A stretch of DNA of 64,000 nt from Elusimicrobia bacterium CG_4_9_14_3_um_filter_62_55 (GCA_002790095.1 PFUL01000194.1:1-64000); one strand, 5' to 3'. Positions 1 to 9,625 are shown, numbered from the stretch's first letter. Translations and numbers: made by a program. Notes: generated from the letters alone by a model not told the origin.

Positions 1-229
1 CCAACTGAACCGCCTGATCCCAAGCCGGCGGCCGGGACTCCACCGAAAGGTGACGACCGAGCAGAAGCGCGTGGAAAAAAAGGAGCAGGCCTAAAGCGCC
101 GAGACTCCCCCAAAACGACTTTGGATTAGACGGCGGAGGGGAATAGTCGACGGGCCTGGACTGGGTCGGCTCCGGGCCGTCCTCGAACGGATTGATCCGT
201 CCGTACTCCTCGTATTCGGGGGTGTTCAC
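1..229 (-). CDS. N-terminal part of a membrane glycosyltransferase-like protein (truncated by window edge)
   Basis: The minus strand is open from a GTG at 229 to the window edge (76 codons), with an in-frame stop shortly upstream. The residues are an acidic, proline-rich cytoplasmic stretch, then one hydrophobic segment (GLGALGLLLFFHALLLG), then a PPAWDQAVQL-type sequence. An aspartate in a PP.WD.A context just after the first membrane helix is typical of GT39/GT83 (ArnT-like) polyprenol-dependent glycosyltransferases, so I infer that family, but most of the protein is outside the window. A TATAAT lies only 9 nt before the GTG and no Shine-Dalgarno is visible, so the transcript may be leaderless. 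It is divergent from the sugar nucleotidyltransferase at 272. Confidence 0.6.
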   Translation of the reverse strand, partial: MNTPEYEEYGRINPFEDGPEPTQSRPVDYSPPPSNPKSFWGSLGALGLLLFFHALLLGRHLSVESRPPAWDQAVQL

Positions 230-251
230 AAGTGCGTGATTATATTAATTT

Positions 252-260
252 TGCTATTCT
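252..260 (+). promoter_or_regulatory. Extended -10 promoter element TGCTATTCT
   Basis: TGC followed by TATTCT lies 11 nt before the ATG at 272 in an AT-rich divergent gap. No Shine-Dalgarno is visible before that ATG. The form TGCTAnnnT recurs before several other genes in the window. No convincing -35 was found. Confidence 0.4.
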
Positions 261-271
261 TTTCATCATTT

Positions 272-1273
272 ATGAAGGCCTTAATCCTTATCGGCGGCCT
301 GGGCTCTCGCCTTCGCCCCTTCACCCTCAACGCTCCCAAACCGTTGATGCCGGTGGTGAACATCCCGTTCCTGCAGCATCAAATCCAGCAGATGAAGGCC
401 GCCGGCATTAAGGAGATCGTCCTGGCGATGGGCTACAAGGCCGGAATGTTCCGCAAAATCCTCGGTGACGGCAGGCGTTTCGGCGTGCGGCTGCGATTCG
501 TCGAGGAGAAATCCCCGCTCGGAACCGGAGGCGGGGTGGCGAACGCCGCCGCCCTTCTCAGCGGAACCTGTCTCGTGTTTAACGGCGACAATCTCCACGA
601 TCTGGACATCCGGGGTTTTCTCAAGGCGCACCGAAGGGCGAAAGCCGTCGTTTCGATCGCGTTGACGCGCGTCGCCGATCCGTCTCAGTTCGGCCTCGTA
701 GAGACGACTCCGCAGGGAAAGATCCGGCGCTTTCTCGAGAAGCCCTCCGCGAATCAAATCACCTGCGACACGATCAACTCCGGCGCGTACCTTTTCGAAC
801 CGGAAGCCTGGAAATCCATCCCGGTTGGAAAGCCTTCCTCTCTGGAGCGCGATTTATTCCCCCGCCTGCTCTCGGAGGGAAAACCGATGCTGGGATTCGT
901 TTCCAAGCGCTACTGGATCGACATCGGAACCCGCGAGAAATATCATCAAGTCCATATGGACCTGCTTAACGGGAAAGCGCATTTTGCATCGATCCCAAAG
1001 GGTCGGCGCGGGAGCGTTCTAGTCGCCCCCGGAGCGTCGATCGCGAAATCGGCGAAGCTCGTCGGCGCCGTTTGCGTCGGCCCCCGGGTCGCCGTCGGGA
1101 GCGAAGCGCGGCTTGAAAACTGCGTCGTTCTCGAAGGCTCCCGAATCGGAAAACGCGCTTCCTTGAAAAATTGCGTCGTCGGCCCCCGCTGCAGGATCGG
1201 AGACGACGCCAGCGTCGGGGACGGCGCCGCGCTGGGAGAAGGAACCATTTTGACGGACTATTCGCGCGTGTAA
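272..1273 (+). CDS. NDP-sugar nucleotidyltransferase with hexapeptide-repeat C-terminus
   Basis: A 333-residue protein. The N-terminus carries the nucleotidyltransferase signature GGLGSRLRPFTLNAPKPLMPV, with the substrate loop GTGGGVANAA and the metal-binding FNGDNLHD further on (roughly residues 1-235). The C-terminal third is a string of small-residue hexapeptides (APGASIAKSAKLVGAVCVGP and onwards), a left-handed beta-helix. The family makes GDP-mannose or dTDP/UDP-sugars from sugar 1-phosphates in the cytoplasm; the exact sugar cannot be told. I start at the ATG at 272 because translation from there begins directly with the MKALILIGGLG core; an upstream in-frame ATG at 236 would add a hydrophobic tail foreign to the family. 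It precedes a phosphohexomutase, a logical partner supplying sugar 1-phosphate. Confidence 0.85.
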   Translation: MKALILIGGLGSRLRPFTLNAPKPLMPVVNIPFLQHQIQQMKAAGIKEIVLAMGYKAGMFRKILGDGRRFGVRLRFVEEKSPLGTGGGVANAAALLSGTCLVFNGDNLHDLDIRGFLKAHRRAKAVVSIALTRVADPSQFGLVETTPQGKIRRFLEKPSANQITCDTINSGAYLFEPEAWKSIPVGKPSSLERDLFPRLLSEGKPMLGFVSKRYWIDIGTREKYHQVHMDLLNGKAHFASIPKGRRGSVLVAPGASIAKSAKLVGAVCVGPRVAVGSEARLENCVVLEGSRIGKRASLKNCVVGPRCRIGDDASVGDGAALGEGTILTDYSRV

Positions 1274-1296
1274 CACGCGCCAGGCGAGGCGAACCG

Positions 1297-2736
1297 ATGG
1301 CACGAGCACGGAAGAAGGAAGACCCTGAGGCGATCAAGGCGGCGGCGAACGAAATAAAGTTCGGGACCGACGGATGGCGCGGAGTGATGGCGCGCGATTT
1401 TACGTACGACAACGTCCGCCGCGTCGCGCAGGCGATCGCGGAATACATGAAAGCGACGGGGAAGCGAAACCAACCCGTCGTGGTCGGCTACGACCGCCGC
1501 TTCCAAGGCGATTCTTTCGCGAAGGAAATCGCCCGCATTCTTTCCGCGAACGGACAACGCGTGACGCTCTGCGCCGACTCCCTTCCGACGCCCGCGATCA
1601 CCTTCCTGAGCCATAAACTCAAAGCCCTCGGAATCATGGTGACCGCCAGCCACAACCCCGCGTCCTTCAACGGAATAAAAATGAAAACTGAGGGACGCGC
1701 GGCCAACGAAACGCTGACCGCCGAAGTAGAGGCCTGCATCGACCGCTCCAATCCGGTGCGCAACGGAGGAGGCAAGATCCCCGAAAAATCCTTCCGAAAG
1801 GACTATCTCACCTATTTGAAAAGCAAGGGGAATCCCGGAAAATTCATGGGGCAGCTCAAACGAACCGTGGTGATCGACTACATGCACGGCGCTTCCGGCG
1901 GCCTGCTGGGAGAACTCGTTTCGAGCAAAAAAATCGTCGAAATCCGCGCGGAACGGGACCCGTTGTTCGGCGGCGTCAACCCCGAACCCATCGAAGAAAA
2001 TTTGGCCGCGTTGAAGGATCGCGTGCTGAAGGAAAAGGCGATGCTGGGCCTCGCTCTGGACGGGGACGGCGACCGGGTCGCGATCGTCGACGACAAAGGA
2101 CATTATCTGACGCCGTGCCAGGTGTTTCCGATCCTCGCCGAATACCTGATCACGATGCGCAAAATCAAGGGAAAGATCGTCCAGTCCGTTTCGATGGGCT
2201 ACCTTGTCGAACGCATCGCGAAGGAATACGGCCTCGAGTTCGAGCAGCTCCCCGTCGGCTTCAAGCACGTCGGCGAAGCGATCGCTCTCGGACAGGCCGC
2301 CATCGGCGGCGAGGAGTCGGGGGGCTACGCCTGGAAAGGGAATCTTCCCGAACGCGACGGACTGCTGACGGGTCTGCTCTTCATCGAAATGTGCGTGACG
2401 ACCAAAAAGACGCCCTCGCAGCTCTGGGAGTTGATCGAGAAGAAATACGGGAAGTCCGATTTCCGCCGCGTCGATTTCCATATCAGCAAACCCGTCGATA
2501 AAGCCGCCTTCACCGCGAAGATCCGCAAACGGCTTCCTAAAAAAGTGGGCGGCCAGGCGGTTCTGGACGTCATGGACTTCGACGGAGTAAAAGTATTCCT
2601 CGAAGGCGGCCACTGGGTGCTGATGCGGCCTTCCGGGACGGAACCGCTGATTCGAACCTACGCCGAAACGGATTCACCGAAAAAAACCCAATTGCTGTTG
2701 GAAACCGCCGCGCGGTGGGTGGGCTCCCACCTGTGA
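1297..2736 (+). CDS. Phosphoglucomutase/phosphomannomutase
   Basis: A 479-residue alpha-D-phosphohexomutase that interconverts hexose 6- and 1-phosphates. All four signature loops are visible: FGTDGWRG near the N-terminus; the phosphoserine loop TASHNPASFNGIK (Ser at about residue 118); the metal loop DGDGDRVA; the sugar-recognition loop GEESGG; and the phosphate-binding RPSGTEPLIRTYAE at the C-terminus. Length is normal for the family. The ATG at 1297 is chosen over an upstream in-frame ATG at 1171, which lies within the previous gene and would add an arginine-rich stretch; a GAGG-like sequence precedes it. It sits between two sugar nucleotidyltransferases, pointing to a supply line for activated hexoses. 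Glucose versus mannose preference is not decidable. Confidence 0.9.
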   Translation: MARARKKEDPEAIKAAANEIKFGTDGWRGVMARDFTYDNVRRVAQAIAEYMKATGKRNQPVVVGYDRRFQGDSFAKEIARILSANGQRVTLCADSLPTPAITFLSHKLKALGIMVTASHNPASFNGIKMKTEGRAANETLTAEVEACIDRSNPVRNGGGKIPEKSFRKDYLTYLKSKGNPGKFMGQLKRTVVIDYMHGASGGLLGELVSSKKIVEIRAERDPLFGGVNPEPIEENLAALKDRVLKEKAMLGLALDGDGDRVAIVDDKGHYLTPCQVFPILAEYLITMRKIKGKIVQSVSMGYLVERIAKEYGLEFEQLPVGFKHVGEAIALGQAAIGGEESGGYAWKGNLPERDGLLTGLLFIEMCVTTKKTPSQLWELIEKKYGKSDFRRVDFHISKPVDKAAFTAKIRKRLPKKVGGQAVLDVMDFDGVKVFLEGGHWVLMRPSGTEPLIRTYAETDSPKKTQLLLETAARWVGSHL

Positions 2737-3800
2737 CCGGGAGCCGTCCGTCTCCGCCGAAGGCGATGGTCCTCGCGGCCGGCGCGGGAACCCGTTTGCG
2801 CCCTCTCACCGACGCGACGCCCAAACCCCTCGTCCCCGTGGCCGGGAAACCGGTTCTGCACTATTGCCTGGAAAACCTCGCCCGACACGGGGTCAAGGAC
2901 GTCATGCTCAACCTCTGGGCGTTCCCGGAAAAGGTAAGGGCTTTCTGCGGAGACGGCTCGCGCTGGGGCCTGCGCCTGCGCTATTCGGTCGAAAAAAAAT
3001 TACTCGGCACCGCGGGCTCCGTTAAAAAGTGCGAGGCGTTTCTCAAGGACGGACCGTTTTTGATTCTGTCCGGAGACGGGCTGCACGACGTAAATCTCGC
3101 CGCGTTTTACCGTTTCCACCGGAAGCGCAAATCGGTCGCGTCGATGGTGACCAAGCGCGTCGACGCGAAGTATCCCTACGGTGTAACCTTGGCGTCGAAA
3201 TCGGGACGCATACGCGGTTTCCTTGAAAAGCCCAGTTTCGGGGATTTTTTCTCCAACCGCGTGAATACCGGCATCTACTGCTTCGAGCCCGAAATTCTTC
3301 GCCGCATTCCGAAAGGTTTCTACGATTTCGGCCATCAGGTTTGGCCGAAATTACTCAAAGAAAAAAAGAGAATTCACGCTTGGGAGTGGGACGGATTTTG
3401 GTGCGATATCGGCGATTTAGACGAATACCGCCGCGGTCAAATCGCGATCATGCAACGCAAAATTCGAACGGAAATCCCGGGCCGGGTACGCAAAGGAGTC
3501 TGGATCGACAAGCGCGCCGCCATCGCCGGAAACGCCCGGATTTTAGGTCCCTGCGTCATCGGCGAAGGCGCGAAAATCGAGTCGGGAGCGGTGGTCGGCC
3601 CCGAAACCGTCGTCGGCGCGGGCGCCCGTGTCGGCGCCCGAGCGACGCTTAAAAAGTGTATACTTTTCGACAAGACCGTCGTCGGCGCGGGGGCCTTCTT
3701 GGTCAATTGCATCCTCGGCGAGGGAGGGACCGTCAAAGCAGGCGCGGTGATCCATAACGGCGCAACCCTAAAAGTCCCTAATAATACAAGAAGGAGCTAG
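2733..3800 (+). CDS. NDP-sugar pyrophosphorylase with hexapeptide-repeat C-terminus
   Basis: About 355 residues. The N-terminal signature [24 protein letters not shown] and the loops GTAGSV and LSGDGLHD mark a second nucleotidyltransferase, similar in plan to the one at 272, followed by left-handed beta-helix hexapeptides (about residues 260-340). I place the start at GTG 2733, which gives a GTGA overlap with the previous stop. GTG 2715 and ATG 2766 are possible alternatives. The paralogous pair flanking a phosphohexomutase suggests two different activated sugars or one enzyme per anomeric or NTP specificity; this is inference. The stop is 4 nt from metK, whose ribosome-binding site lies over its end. 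Confidence 0.85.
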   Translation: MTGSRPSPPKAMVLAAGAGTRLRPLTDATPKPLVPVAGKPVLHYCLENLARHGVKDVMLNLWAFPEKVRAFCGDGSRWGLRLRYSVEKKLLGTAGSVKKCEAFLKDGPFLILSGDGLHDVNLAAFYRFHRKRKSVASMVTKRVDAKYPYGVTLASKSGRIRGFLEKPSFGDFFSNRVNTGIYCFEPEILRRIPKGFYDFGHQVWPKLLKEKKRIHAWEWDGFWCDIGDLDEYRRGQIAIMQRKIRTEIPGRVRKGVWIDKRAAIAGNARILGPCVIGEGAKIESGAVVGPETVVGAGARVGARATLKKCILFDKTVVGAGAFLVNCILGEGGTVKAGAVIHNGATLKVPNNTRRS

Positions 3801-3804
3801 AGAT

Positions 3805-5031
3805 ATGCAGAAATCCGGACGCCACTACTTCACCTCGGAATCGGTCACCGAGGGCCATCCCGACAAGGTCTGCGACAACATTTCCGACGCGGTGCTCGAC
3901 ACCGTCCTCAAGGACGATCCGACCGCCCGCGTCGCCTGCGAAACCTTCATCGGCCGCGGCCTGGTGATGGTCGGCGGCGAAATCACGACGAAGCTTACGC
4001 TCGACGTCGACAAGATCGCCCGCGACACCATCAAGGATATCGGCTACGATCACCCCCGCTACGGTTTCAGCCACGACCTTTGCGGCGTTCAGAACTCGAT
4101 CGGCCGCCAGTCGCCCGACATCGCCCAAGGCGTCGACACCGGCGGAGCCGGAGACCAGGGCATGATGTTCGGCTACGCGAACCGCGAGACGCCCGAATTG
4201 ATGCCGCTCCCCATCACGCTCGCGCACAAGCTGACCCGTCGCCTCGCCGAGGTCCGCAAGAAGAACGTGCTGCCCTACCTCGGCCCCGACGGGAAGAGCC
4301 AGGTCACGGTGGAATACCTCGACGGCCGCCCGCTGCGCGTGGACACCGTCGTCCTTTCCAGCCAGCACACCGAGGAGATTCTCGACCGCACCGGCGATAA
4401 GATCACCGAGAAATCCCGCAAGGAGATCACCGACGCGGTGATCCGGCCGATTCTCGGCAAGCGGCTGATGGACAACAAGACCCGCATCTTCATCAATCCG
4501 ACCGGCAAGTTCGTCGTCGGCGGCCCGGCTTCCGACTGCGGCCTCACCGGGCGCAAGATCATCGTCGACACCTATGGAGGCTGGGCCCCGCACGGCGGCG
4601 GCGCGTTCTCCGGGAAGGACCCGACAAAGGTCGACCGCTCCGCCTGCTACATGGCGCGCTACATCGCGAAGAACGTCGTCGCGGCCGGCCTCGCCGAGGA
4701 ATGCACGGTGCAGCTCGCCTACGCGATCGGCGTCGCCGAGCCCGTCGGTCTCTACATCGACACGCACGGCACCGGCCGGGTCGACGAGAACCGGCTTTCG
4801 ACGATCGTCCGCCGGCACTTCAAGCTCACGCCGAAAGGCATCATCGAGTCGCTCAAACTCCGTCGGCCCATCTTCCGCCGGACCGCTTCGTACGGCCACT
4901 TCGGCCGCAACGAACCCGGTTTCGAGTGGGAGAAAACCGACAAGGCTGCGGCGCTTAAGAGCGCGGCCGCTCCGGGGCATCGGTCCAACGGCACCACGCA
5001 CGGCCGCAAGCACGCCGCGCTCGCGGCCTGA
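3805..5031 (+). CDS. metK: S-adenosylmethionine synthetase
   Basis: Makes S-adenosylmethionine from ATP and methionine in the cytoplasm. The 408-residue sequence has the expected landmarks: [16 protein letters not shown] at the N-terminus (ATP and metal contacts), [12 protein letters not shown] in the centre, and the phosphate loop [16 protein letters not shown]. The last 40 or so residues form an Ala/His/Lys-rich tail that most homologues lack. A good Shine-Dalgarno (AAGGAG) overlaps the end of the upstream pyrophosphorylase gene, so it is probably co-transcribed with it; there is no room for a SAM riboswitch in the 4-nt gap. Confidence 0.97.
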   Translation: MQKSGRHYFTSESVTEGHPDKVCDNISDAVLDTVLKDDPTARVACETFIGRGLVMVGGEITTKLTLDVDKIARDTIKDIGYDHPRYGFSHDLCGVQNSIGRQSPDIAQGVDTGGAGDQGMMFGYANRETPELMPLPITLAHKLTRRLAEVRKKNVLPYLGPDGKSQVTVEYLDGRPLRVDTVVLSSQHTEEILDRTGDKITEKSRKEITDAVIRPILGKRLMDNKTRIFINPTGKFVVGGPASDCGLTGRKIIVDTYGGWAPHGGGAFSGKDPTKVDRSACYMARYIAKNVVAAGLAEECTVQLAYAIGVAEPVGLYIDTHGTGRVDENRLSTIVRRHFKLTPKGIIESLKLRRPIFRRTASYGHFGRNEPGFEWEKTDKAAALKSAAAPGHRSNGTTHGRKHAALAA

Positions 5032-5045
5032 GGCGCGGGGCTTTC

Positions 5046-5324
5046 ATGGAACGTCTGGAACCGACGAGGCAATTAGCGCTGAAGATCTGGTGGGCGTTTA
5101 TTTGGCGCGCGGTCATCATCGCCGTGCTCGGCGGGTTTGCCGTCGGCGTCGTCTTCGGAGCCCTTTCCGTCGCGATCCGCGTCGATCCCCAGGCCCTGAA
5201 CGGAGTCTCCGGACTCCTGGGGCTGGGGATCGGGGCGGTCGTGTCGATCGAGGTGATGTTCCGCATCTTGAAGAAGAAGTTCAACGGCTTCGAGATCGCG
5301 CTGCTCACCACCGACGAAGAATAG
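5046..5324 (+). CDS. Small two-helix membrane protein, function unknown
   Basis: A 92-residue protein with a charged N-terminus, two hydrophobic helices (about residues 17-42 and 48-72) and a basic then acidic C-terminal tail (LKKKFNGFEIALLTTDEE). No family was recognised. It lies 14 nt after metK and 11 nt before the CoA-transferase genes in the same direction, so it is probably in one transcript. The sequence before the ATG (GGGGCTTTC) is a weak ribosome-binding site. Confidence 0.6.
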   Translation: MERLEPTRQLALKIWWAFIWRAVIIAVLGGFAVGVVFGALSVAIRVDPQALNGVSGLLGLGIGAVVSIEVMFRILKKKFNGFEIALLTTDEE

Positions 5325-5335
5325 GAGGTACGGCC

Positions 5336-6055
5336 ATGGCCGGAATCGATAAGCGTGTCGCGAGCGCCGACGAGGCGATCGCCGACGTCGGCGACGGTGC
5401 CGTGATTCTGATGGGAGGATTCGGCGTCTGCGGCCTTCCTGAGAATCTTATCCGGGCGCTGCGCGACAAGGGCGTCAAGAATCTCACCCTCGCCTCCAAC
5501 AACGCCGGACTCGACGACCAGGGCGTCGGACTGCTGCTCAACAACGGCCAGGTCAAGAAAATGATTCTCTCCTACGGCGGGGAATGCAAAGCCTTCGAGG
5601 AAATGACGCTCGGCGGCACGCTCGAGGTCGAGTGGACGCCTCAGGGCACCTTGGCCGAACGCATCCGCGCCGCAGGCGCGGGCATCGGCGGTTTCTTCAC
5701 CCCGACCGGCTACGGAACGGTCGTCGCGGAGGGCAAGGAAACCCGCGAGATCGACGGTAAGAATTTCGTTTTCGAAAAGCCGCTGCACGCGAATTTCGCC
5801 TTCGTGAAGGCCTGGAAGGCGGACCCGATGGGCAATCTCGTCTTCCGGCGCACCGCCCGCAACTTCAACCAGGTGATGTCCACCGCGGCGAAGACCGTCA
5901 TCGCCGAGGCCGAGGAAATCGTCGAAACCGGCGGTCTGCATCCCGACCAGATTCACACGCCGGGAGCGTTCGTCTCCCGCGTGCTGAAAGGCGAGGCATA
6001 CAAGAAGCCGATCGAGAAGAGAACGGTTCGCGCCAAGAGCGAGGCGGCGTTATGA
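5336..6055 (+). CDS. scoA: 3-oxoacid CoA-transferase subunit A
   Basis: The alpha subunit (239 residues) of a two-subunit family I CoA-transferase, which moves CoA between succinyl-CoA or acetyl-CoA and an acetoacetate-type acid. The CoA-binding signature [13 protein letters not shown] is near residue 27, followed by conserved blocks [16 protein letters not shown] and TPTGYGT. An AGGAGGT ribosome-binding site precedes the ATG. The stop overlaps the start of subunit B by ATGA, the usual arrangement. No thiolase or hydroxybutyrate gene is nearby, so the acid substrate is uncertain. Confidence 0.92.
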   Translation: MAGIDKRVASADEAIADVGDGAVILMGGFGVCGLPENLIRALRDKGVKNLTLASNNAGLDDQGVGLLLNNGQVKKMILSYGGECKAFEEMTLGGTLEVEWTPQGTLAERIRAAGAGIGGFFTPTGYGTVVAEGKETREIDGKNFVFEKPLHANFAFVKAWKADPMGNLVFRRTARNFNQVMSTAAKTVIAEAEEIVETGGLHPDQIHTPGAFVSRVLKGEAYKKPIEKRTVRAKSEAAL

Positions 6056-6708
6056 GCGACGATATCCGAATCCGCATCGCGAAGCGCGCCGCGAAGGACC
6101 TTCGGAACGGGGATGTCGTCAACCTCGGGATCGGCATTCCGACCCTGGTGCCCAACTATCTGCCCAAGGGCGTTCAGGTCGTTCTTCACACCGAAAACGG
6201 CATGCTCGGCTACGGGCCTTACCCTTTCGAAGGCGAAGAAGACGCCGACCTGATCAACGCCGGAAAGGAAACCATCACAGAACTCCCCGGCTGCTCTTAC
6301 TTCGGGAGCCAGGACTCGTTCGCGCTCGTGCGCGGCGGACACCTCGACGCGACGATTCTCGGCGCGATGGAGGTCTCCGAGACGGGAGACCTCGCGAACT
6401 GGATGATCCCGGGAAAGAAGGTGAAGGGGATGGGCGGCGCCATGGACATGGTCGCCGGCGCCAAACGGGTCGTCGTTGCGATGGAGCATTGCAGCAAGAA
6501 AGGCGAGCCCAAGATCGTCTCGAAATGCGCTCTGCCGCTGACCGGCAAAGGCGTCGTGAATACGATCATCACCGAACTCGCCGTCATCGACGTCACCGAA
6601 GACGGTCTCGTCCTGCGGGAAACCGCGGACGGCTTGACGCCCGAACACGTGCAAGAGAAAACGGGCGCAAAACTGAAAATCCCGCAGGCCATCGGGACCT
6701 TCGAATAA
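6052..6708 (+). CDS. scoB: 3-oxoacid CoA-transferase subunit B
   Basis: The beta subunit, 218 residues, with the catalytic glutamate in HTENGMLG (Glu48), where the acyl-glutamyl-CoA intermediate forms, preceded by the [10 protein letters not shown] loop. Length is normal and the protein is intact. From residue 132 onward (base 6445) its coding sequence is present a second time, 389 bp downstream, in the chimeric ORF at 6723. The two copies differ at two bases, 6652/7041 and 6691/7080, giving Gln/Lys and Ile/Val. Confidence 0.92.
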   Translation: MSDDIRIRIAKRAAKDLRNGDVVNLGIGIPTLVPNYLPKGVQVVLHTENGMLGYGPYPFEGEEDADLINAGKETITELPGCSYFGSQDSFALVRGGHLDATILGAMEVSETGDLANWMIPGKKVKGMGGAMDMVAGAKRVVVAMEHCSKKGEPKIVSKCALPLTGKGVVNTIITELAVIDVTEDGLVLRETADGLTPEHVQEKTGAKLKIPQAIGTFE

Positions 6709-7222
6709 CAGGAGAACCTCCCATGCGCAAGACTTTACTCGCTTCCTTGCTCTCGCTTGCTCTCGTAGGGCAGGCCGGCGCGACCCCCTGGCACGATCTC
6801 GGCCCCCGCGCGATGGCGATGGGCGGCGCGGGCGACATGGTCGCCGGCGCCAAACGGGTCGTCGTTGCGATGGAGCATTGCAGCAAGAAAGGCGAGCCCA
6901 AGATCGTCTCGAAATGCGCTCTGCCGCTGACCGGCAAAGGCGTCGTGAATACGATCATCACCGAACTCGCCGTCATCGACGTCACCGAAGACGGTCTCGT
7001 CCTGCGGGAAACCGCGGACGGCTTGACGCCCGAACACGTGAAAGAGAAAACGGGCGCAAAACTGAAAATCCCGCAGGCCGTCGGGACCTTCGAATAACAG
7101 GAGAACCTCCCATGCGCAAGACTTTACTCGCTTCCTTGCTCTCGCTTGCTCTCGTAGGGCAGGCCGGCGCGACCCCCTGGCACGATCTCGGCCCCCGCGC
7201 GATGGCGATGGGCGGCGCGGGC
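6445..7222 (+). repeat. 389-bp tandem duplication (6445-6833 and 6834-7222)
   Basis: Two adjacent direct copies of 389 bp cover the end of scoB, the intergenic ribosome-binding site and the first 37 codons of the following barrel gene. I found only two mismatches (6652 C/7041 A and 6691 A/7080 G). A 12-bp word GATGGGCGGCGC occurs at the same relative position before each copy (6429 and 6818) and again at the end of the second, so slippage or unequal exchange between these short repeats is a likely origin. The original order was evidently scoB followed directly by the barrel gene at 7112. Confidence 0.95.
6723..7097 (+). pseudogene. Chimeric ORF: barrel signal peptide fused to the scoB C-terminus
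   Basis: The duplication creates an intact 124-codon frame. Residues 1-37 are the signal peptide and mature N-terminus of the downstream barrel protein (MRKTLLASLLSLALVGQAGA, then TPWHDLGPRA), and residues 38-124 are the last 87 residues of CoA-transferase subunit B, joined in frame. It keeps the ribosome-binding site CAGGAGAACCTCCC. It would export half a cytosolic enzyme domain without its catalytic Glu, so I treat it as a by-product rather than a functional gene. Confidence 0.75.
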
Positions 7223-8356
7223 GTCGCGATGGCGCAGGGCCCACTGGCGTCCTACTGGAACCCCGCCGGACTCGGACAGCTCTACGGGACCAGCGGTCTG
7301 GTGATCCCGGCGTTCGGCATGCGCATCGAAGCGACCGGACGGATGCTTGAAGGCGCCAACGACCTCTATCAAATCAGCCAAAACGCGGCGTCCCACACGA
7401 ACGCCGACGTAACGAACGCGCTGACGAAGTTCGGCGAGCGCGGCAACGGCGCGATGGTGGACCTCGGCGCCTCGGTCGCGCTGAAGTTGTGGAAGGGCAC
7501 GATCTTCGCCACGCCCTTGGCCTATATCGGCGCGACGCCGTACGCGGACACCACGGGCGGCCTTACCCCGGCCACGCTGGGAACCGCGAACACCTCCGAA
7601 ATGCGCCTAAGGGGCGGCGTCTTCACCGAACTCGGATTTGGCTACGCGCATGAGATCATGGAAACCGGACTTATCGTCGGCGGAAATCTCAAAGGGATCG
7701 TCGGCAAGGTCGGGTTCAACAGGATCCGGATCACCCAAACGGACCCCGGAAACGGCAGCTTCGGAGACTTCGACACGAACACGAAAACGAGCATCCAGCC
7801 CGGCGTCGATCTCGGGCTTCTTTGGGACATGAGAGAGACTTTCGACGGACTGCCCCTGCGCCCGCGCATCGGCGTCGTCGGCCGCAACCTGAACAACCCG
7901 AAGTTCAAATACCCGGCCCAGGCCGTCACCGCCGGCGAACGGGATAAACTCTCCATGCAGGGCCAGGTCCGTGCGGGCGTCGCGCTGTCGCCGTTTAAGT
8001 TCTGGCATCTCACCGCCGACCTGGACATGACGGAGAACCTGACCTTGATCGACGGCTACAAGACGCGCTACGCCGGAGTCGGCACCGAAATCAACGTCGT
8101 CAACAGGCCGCGCTTCAACCTGCCCCTGCGGGCCGGACTCAAGAAGAACCTCTCGGACACGAACTCCGGGGTCGCCTTCACCGCCGGTGCGGGGCTGAAC
8201 TTCTTTCACTTCACGCTCGACATCGCCGGCCAGGTTTCGGCCAAGCGCACCCAGCTTCAGAGCGAGGGAAAGAACGAGAAGGTTCCCAACAACGTCGCGG
8301 CTTCGATCCGACTCGGCTTCCTCTTCGGTCAAAAGGACGAGGGCGGCCGCGAGTAA
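7112..8356 (+). CDS. TraF/PorV-like outer-membrane beta-barrel protein
   Basis: A 414-residue protein with a Sec signal peptide (MRKTLLASLLSLALVGQAGA, cleaved before TPW). The mature N-terminus GPRAMAMGGAGVAMAQGP followed by YWNPAGLGQL is the hallmark of the FadL-related PorV/PorQ/TraF group of outer-membrane barrels. The rest alternates short amphipathic strands and ends in GFLFGQKDEGGRE. The ribosome-binding site (CAGGAG) and first 37 codons are also present in the upstream duplicate. A paralogue follows 27 bp downstream. In T9SS bacteria PorV works with SprA; an SprA-like gene is 6 kb away here, so a link is possible but unproven. Confidence 0.8.
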   Translation: MRKTLLASLLSLALVGQAGATPWHDLGPRAMAMGGAGVAMAQGPLASYWNPAGLGQLYGTSGLVIPAFGMRIEATGRMLEGANDLYQISQNAASHTNADVTNALTKFGERGNGAMVDLGASVALKLWKGTIFATPLAYIGATPYADTTGGLTPATLGTANTSEMRLRGGVFTELGFGYAHEIMETGLIVGGNLKGIVGKVGFNRIRITQTDPGNGSFGDFDTNTKTSIQPGVDLGLLWDMRETFDGLPLRPRIGVVGRNLNNPKFKYPAQAVTAGERDKLSMQGQVRAGVALSPFKFWHLTADLDMTENLTLIDGYKTRYAGVGTEINVVNRPRFNLPLRAGLKKNLSDTNSGVAFTAGAGLNFFHFTLDIAGQVSAKRTQLQSEGKNEKVPNNVAASIRLGFLFGQKDEGGRE

Positions 8357-8383
8357 GGCACGGCGCTGAACACGTCCGGAACC

Positions 8384-9625
8384 TTGCTCGCCCGAACCGC
8401 CGCCCTGCTTTTGGGGGCGGCGGTCTCCGTCGGCGCGACCCCGTGGCATAACCTCGGTCCCCGCGCGATGGCGATGGGCGGCGCGCACACGGCGGTCGCG
8501 CAGGGACCCAGCGCCGCCTACTGGAATCCGGCCGGGCTCGGACAGCTCTTCGACATTTCCGGAGTGGACGTCGTTTCCGGCATCCGGGCGGAAGCGACCG
8601 GCGCAGCGCTTCTCGGCGCCAACGATCTCAACCAACTCGCGAAAGACTGCCAAATCTCCGCGTGCGATCCGCTGCGGATTAAGAAGGCGCTGGACCGGAT
8701 GGATCACCAAGGAAACGGCGCATTCTTCGACGCGTCGTTTGCGGTGGGCGCGCGCGTCGCGCGCGGCATGCTGTTCGTGCACAGCCTCAGCTACGCCGGG
8801 GGGACGCCGGAAGTGGACCACGCCAACGACACGCCGGCGACGATCGCGAACAACAGCTCAAAGCTGCGCCTGCGTGGAGGCAACTTCACCCATATCGGCT
8901 ATGGGATGGGACGGGAACTCGGCCGCTCCGGCTTCGTCGTCGGAGCGAACGCGAAACTGATCGTAGGCTCCATCGGCTACGGGGAAATGCTGGTCGTCAA
9001 CGAGGATCCGGGAGCAGGATCCTTTTGGCGCTACGACCGCAACGCCAAAACCAGTTTTCAACCGGGCCTCGATCTTGGCGCGTTCTGGGACGTCCGGGAG
9101 AGCTTCCCGACCGTACCCGGCCGACCCCGCTTGGGCATCGTCGGCCGCAACGTCAACAACCCGACCTTCACGCAGCCGCAGGCGGCGATCCGCGCGGGGG
9201 ACCGGAACCGCTACTCGCTTCAGTCCCAGGTCCGCGCGGGAATCGCGATCCAACCGTTCCAGTACTGGTTGCTCGCCGCCGACATCGACATCACCAACAA
9301 CGAGACGCCTGTCGACCGATTCCGCGCGCGATACGCCGGCGCCGGCATGGAACTGCGCGTCTTTCACAACGAGGGATTTTCGATGCCGTGGCGCCTGGGT
9401 CTGCAGAAGAACATCGCCAACGACGATTCCGCGCTGGCGTACACCGGCGGCACCGCGCTTGAATTCTCCCAGTTCAAATTCGAGCTCGCCTTTCAAATCA
9501 CGCCGGAAACCACCGAGTTCCAATCCGAGCGTGAAACCAAACGCGTCCCCAACAACGCCGCGGGCTCCGTGCGCCTCGCCTGGGAATTCGGCAAAGCCGA
9601 CGAGAGCGTCGGGCTCCCCTACTAA
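8384..9625 (+). CDS. TraF/PorV-like outer-membrane beta-barrel protein, paralogue
   Basis: A 413-residue paralogue of the preceding gene, sharing GATPWHNLGPRAMAMGGA and YWNPAGLGQL and the same overall barrel layout and tail (RVPNNAAGSVRLAWEFG). The start is uncertain: no ATG is present before the signal peptide, so TTG 8384 (LLARTAALLLGAAVSVGA) is taken. A CTG at 8366 spaced behind AAGGCACGG would give a slightly longer signal peptide. It is followed by a bidirectional hairpin shared with the convergent peroxiredoxin gene. It probably arose by gene duplication; the pair may form a co-expressed set of barrels. Confidence 0.78.
   Translation: MLARTAALLLGAAVSVGATPWHNLGPRAMAMGGAHTAVAQGPSAAYWNPAGLGQLFDISGVDVVSGIRAEATGAALLGANDLNQLAKDCQISACDPLRIKKALDRMDHQGNGAFFDASFAVGARVARGMLFVHSLSYAGGTPEVDHANDTPATIANNSSKLRLRGGNFTHIGYGMGRELGRSGFVVGANAKLIVGSIGYGEMLVVNEDPGAGSFWRYDRNAKTSFQPGLDLGAFWDVRESFPTVPGRPRLGIVGRNVNNPTFTQPQAAIRAGDRNRYSLQSQVRAGIAIQPFQYWLLAADIDITNNETPVDRFRARYAGAGMELRVFHNEGFSMPWRLGLQKNIANDDSALAYTGGTALEFSQFKFELAFQITPETTEFQSERETKRVPNNAAGSVRLAWEFGKADESVGLPY

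Noticed and set aside
1171..1296. Longer N-terminus for the phosphohexomutase from an upstream in-frame ATG
   Set aside because: It would overlap the previous gene by about 100 nt and add an Arg-rich stretch foreign to the family.
3781..3804. SAM riboswitch before metK
   Set aside because: Only 4 nt separate metK from the previous gene, and the overlapping sequence is coding.
3778..5013. 411-codon open frame antisense to metK
   Set aside because: metK is certain and the antisense frame mirrors its codon bias in a GC-rich genome.
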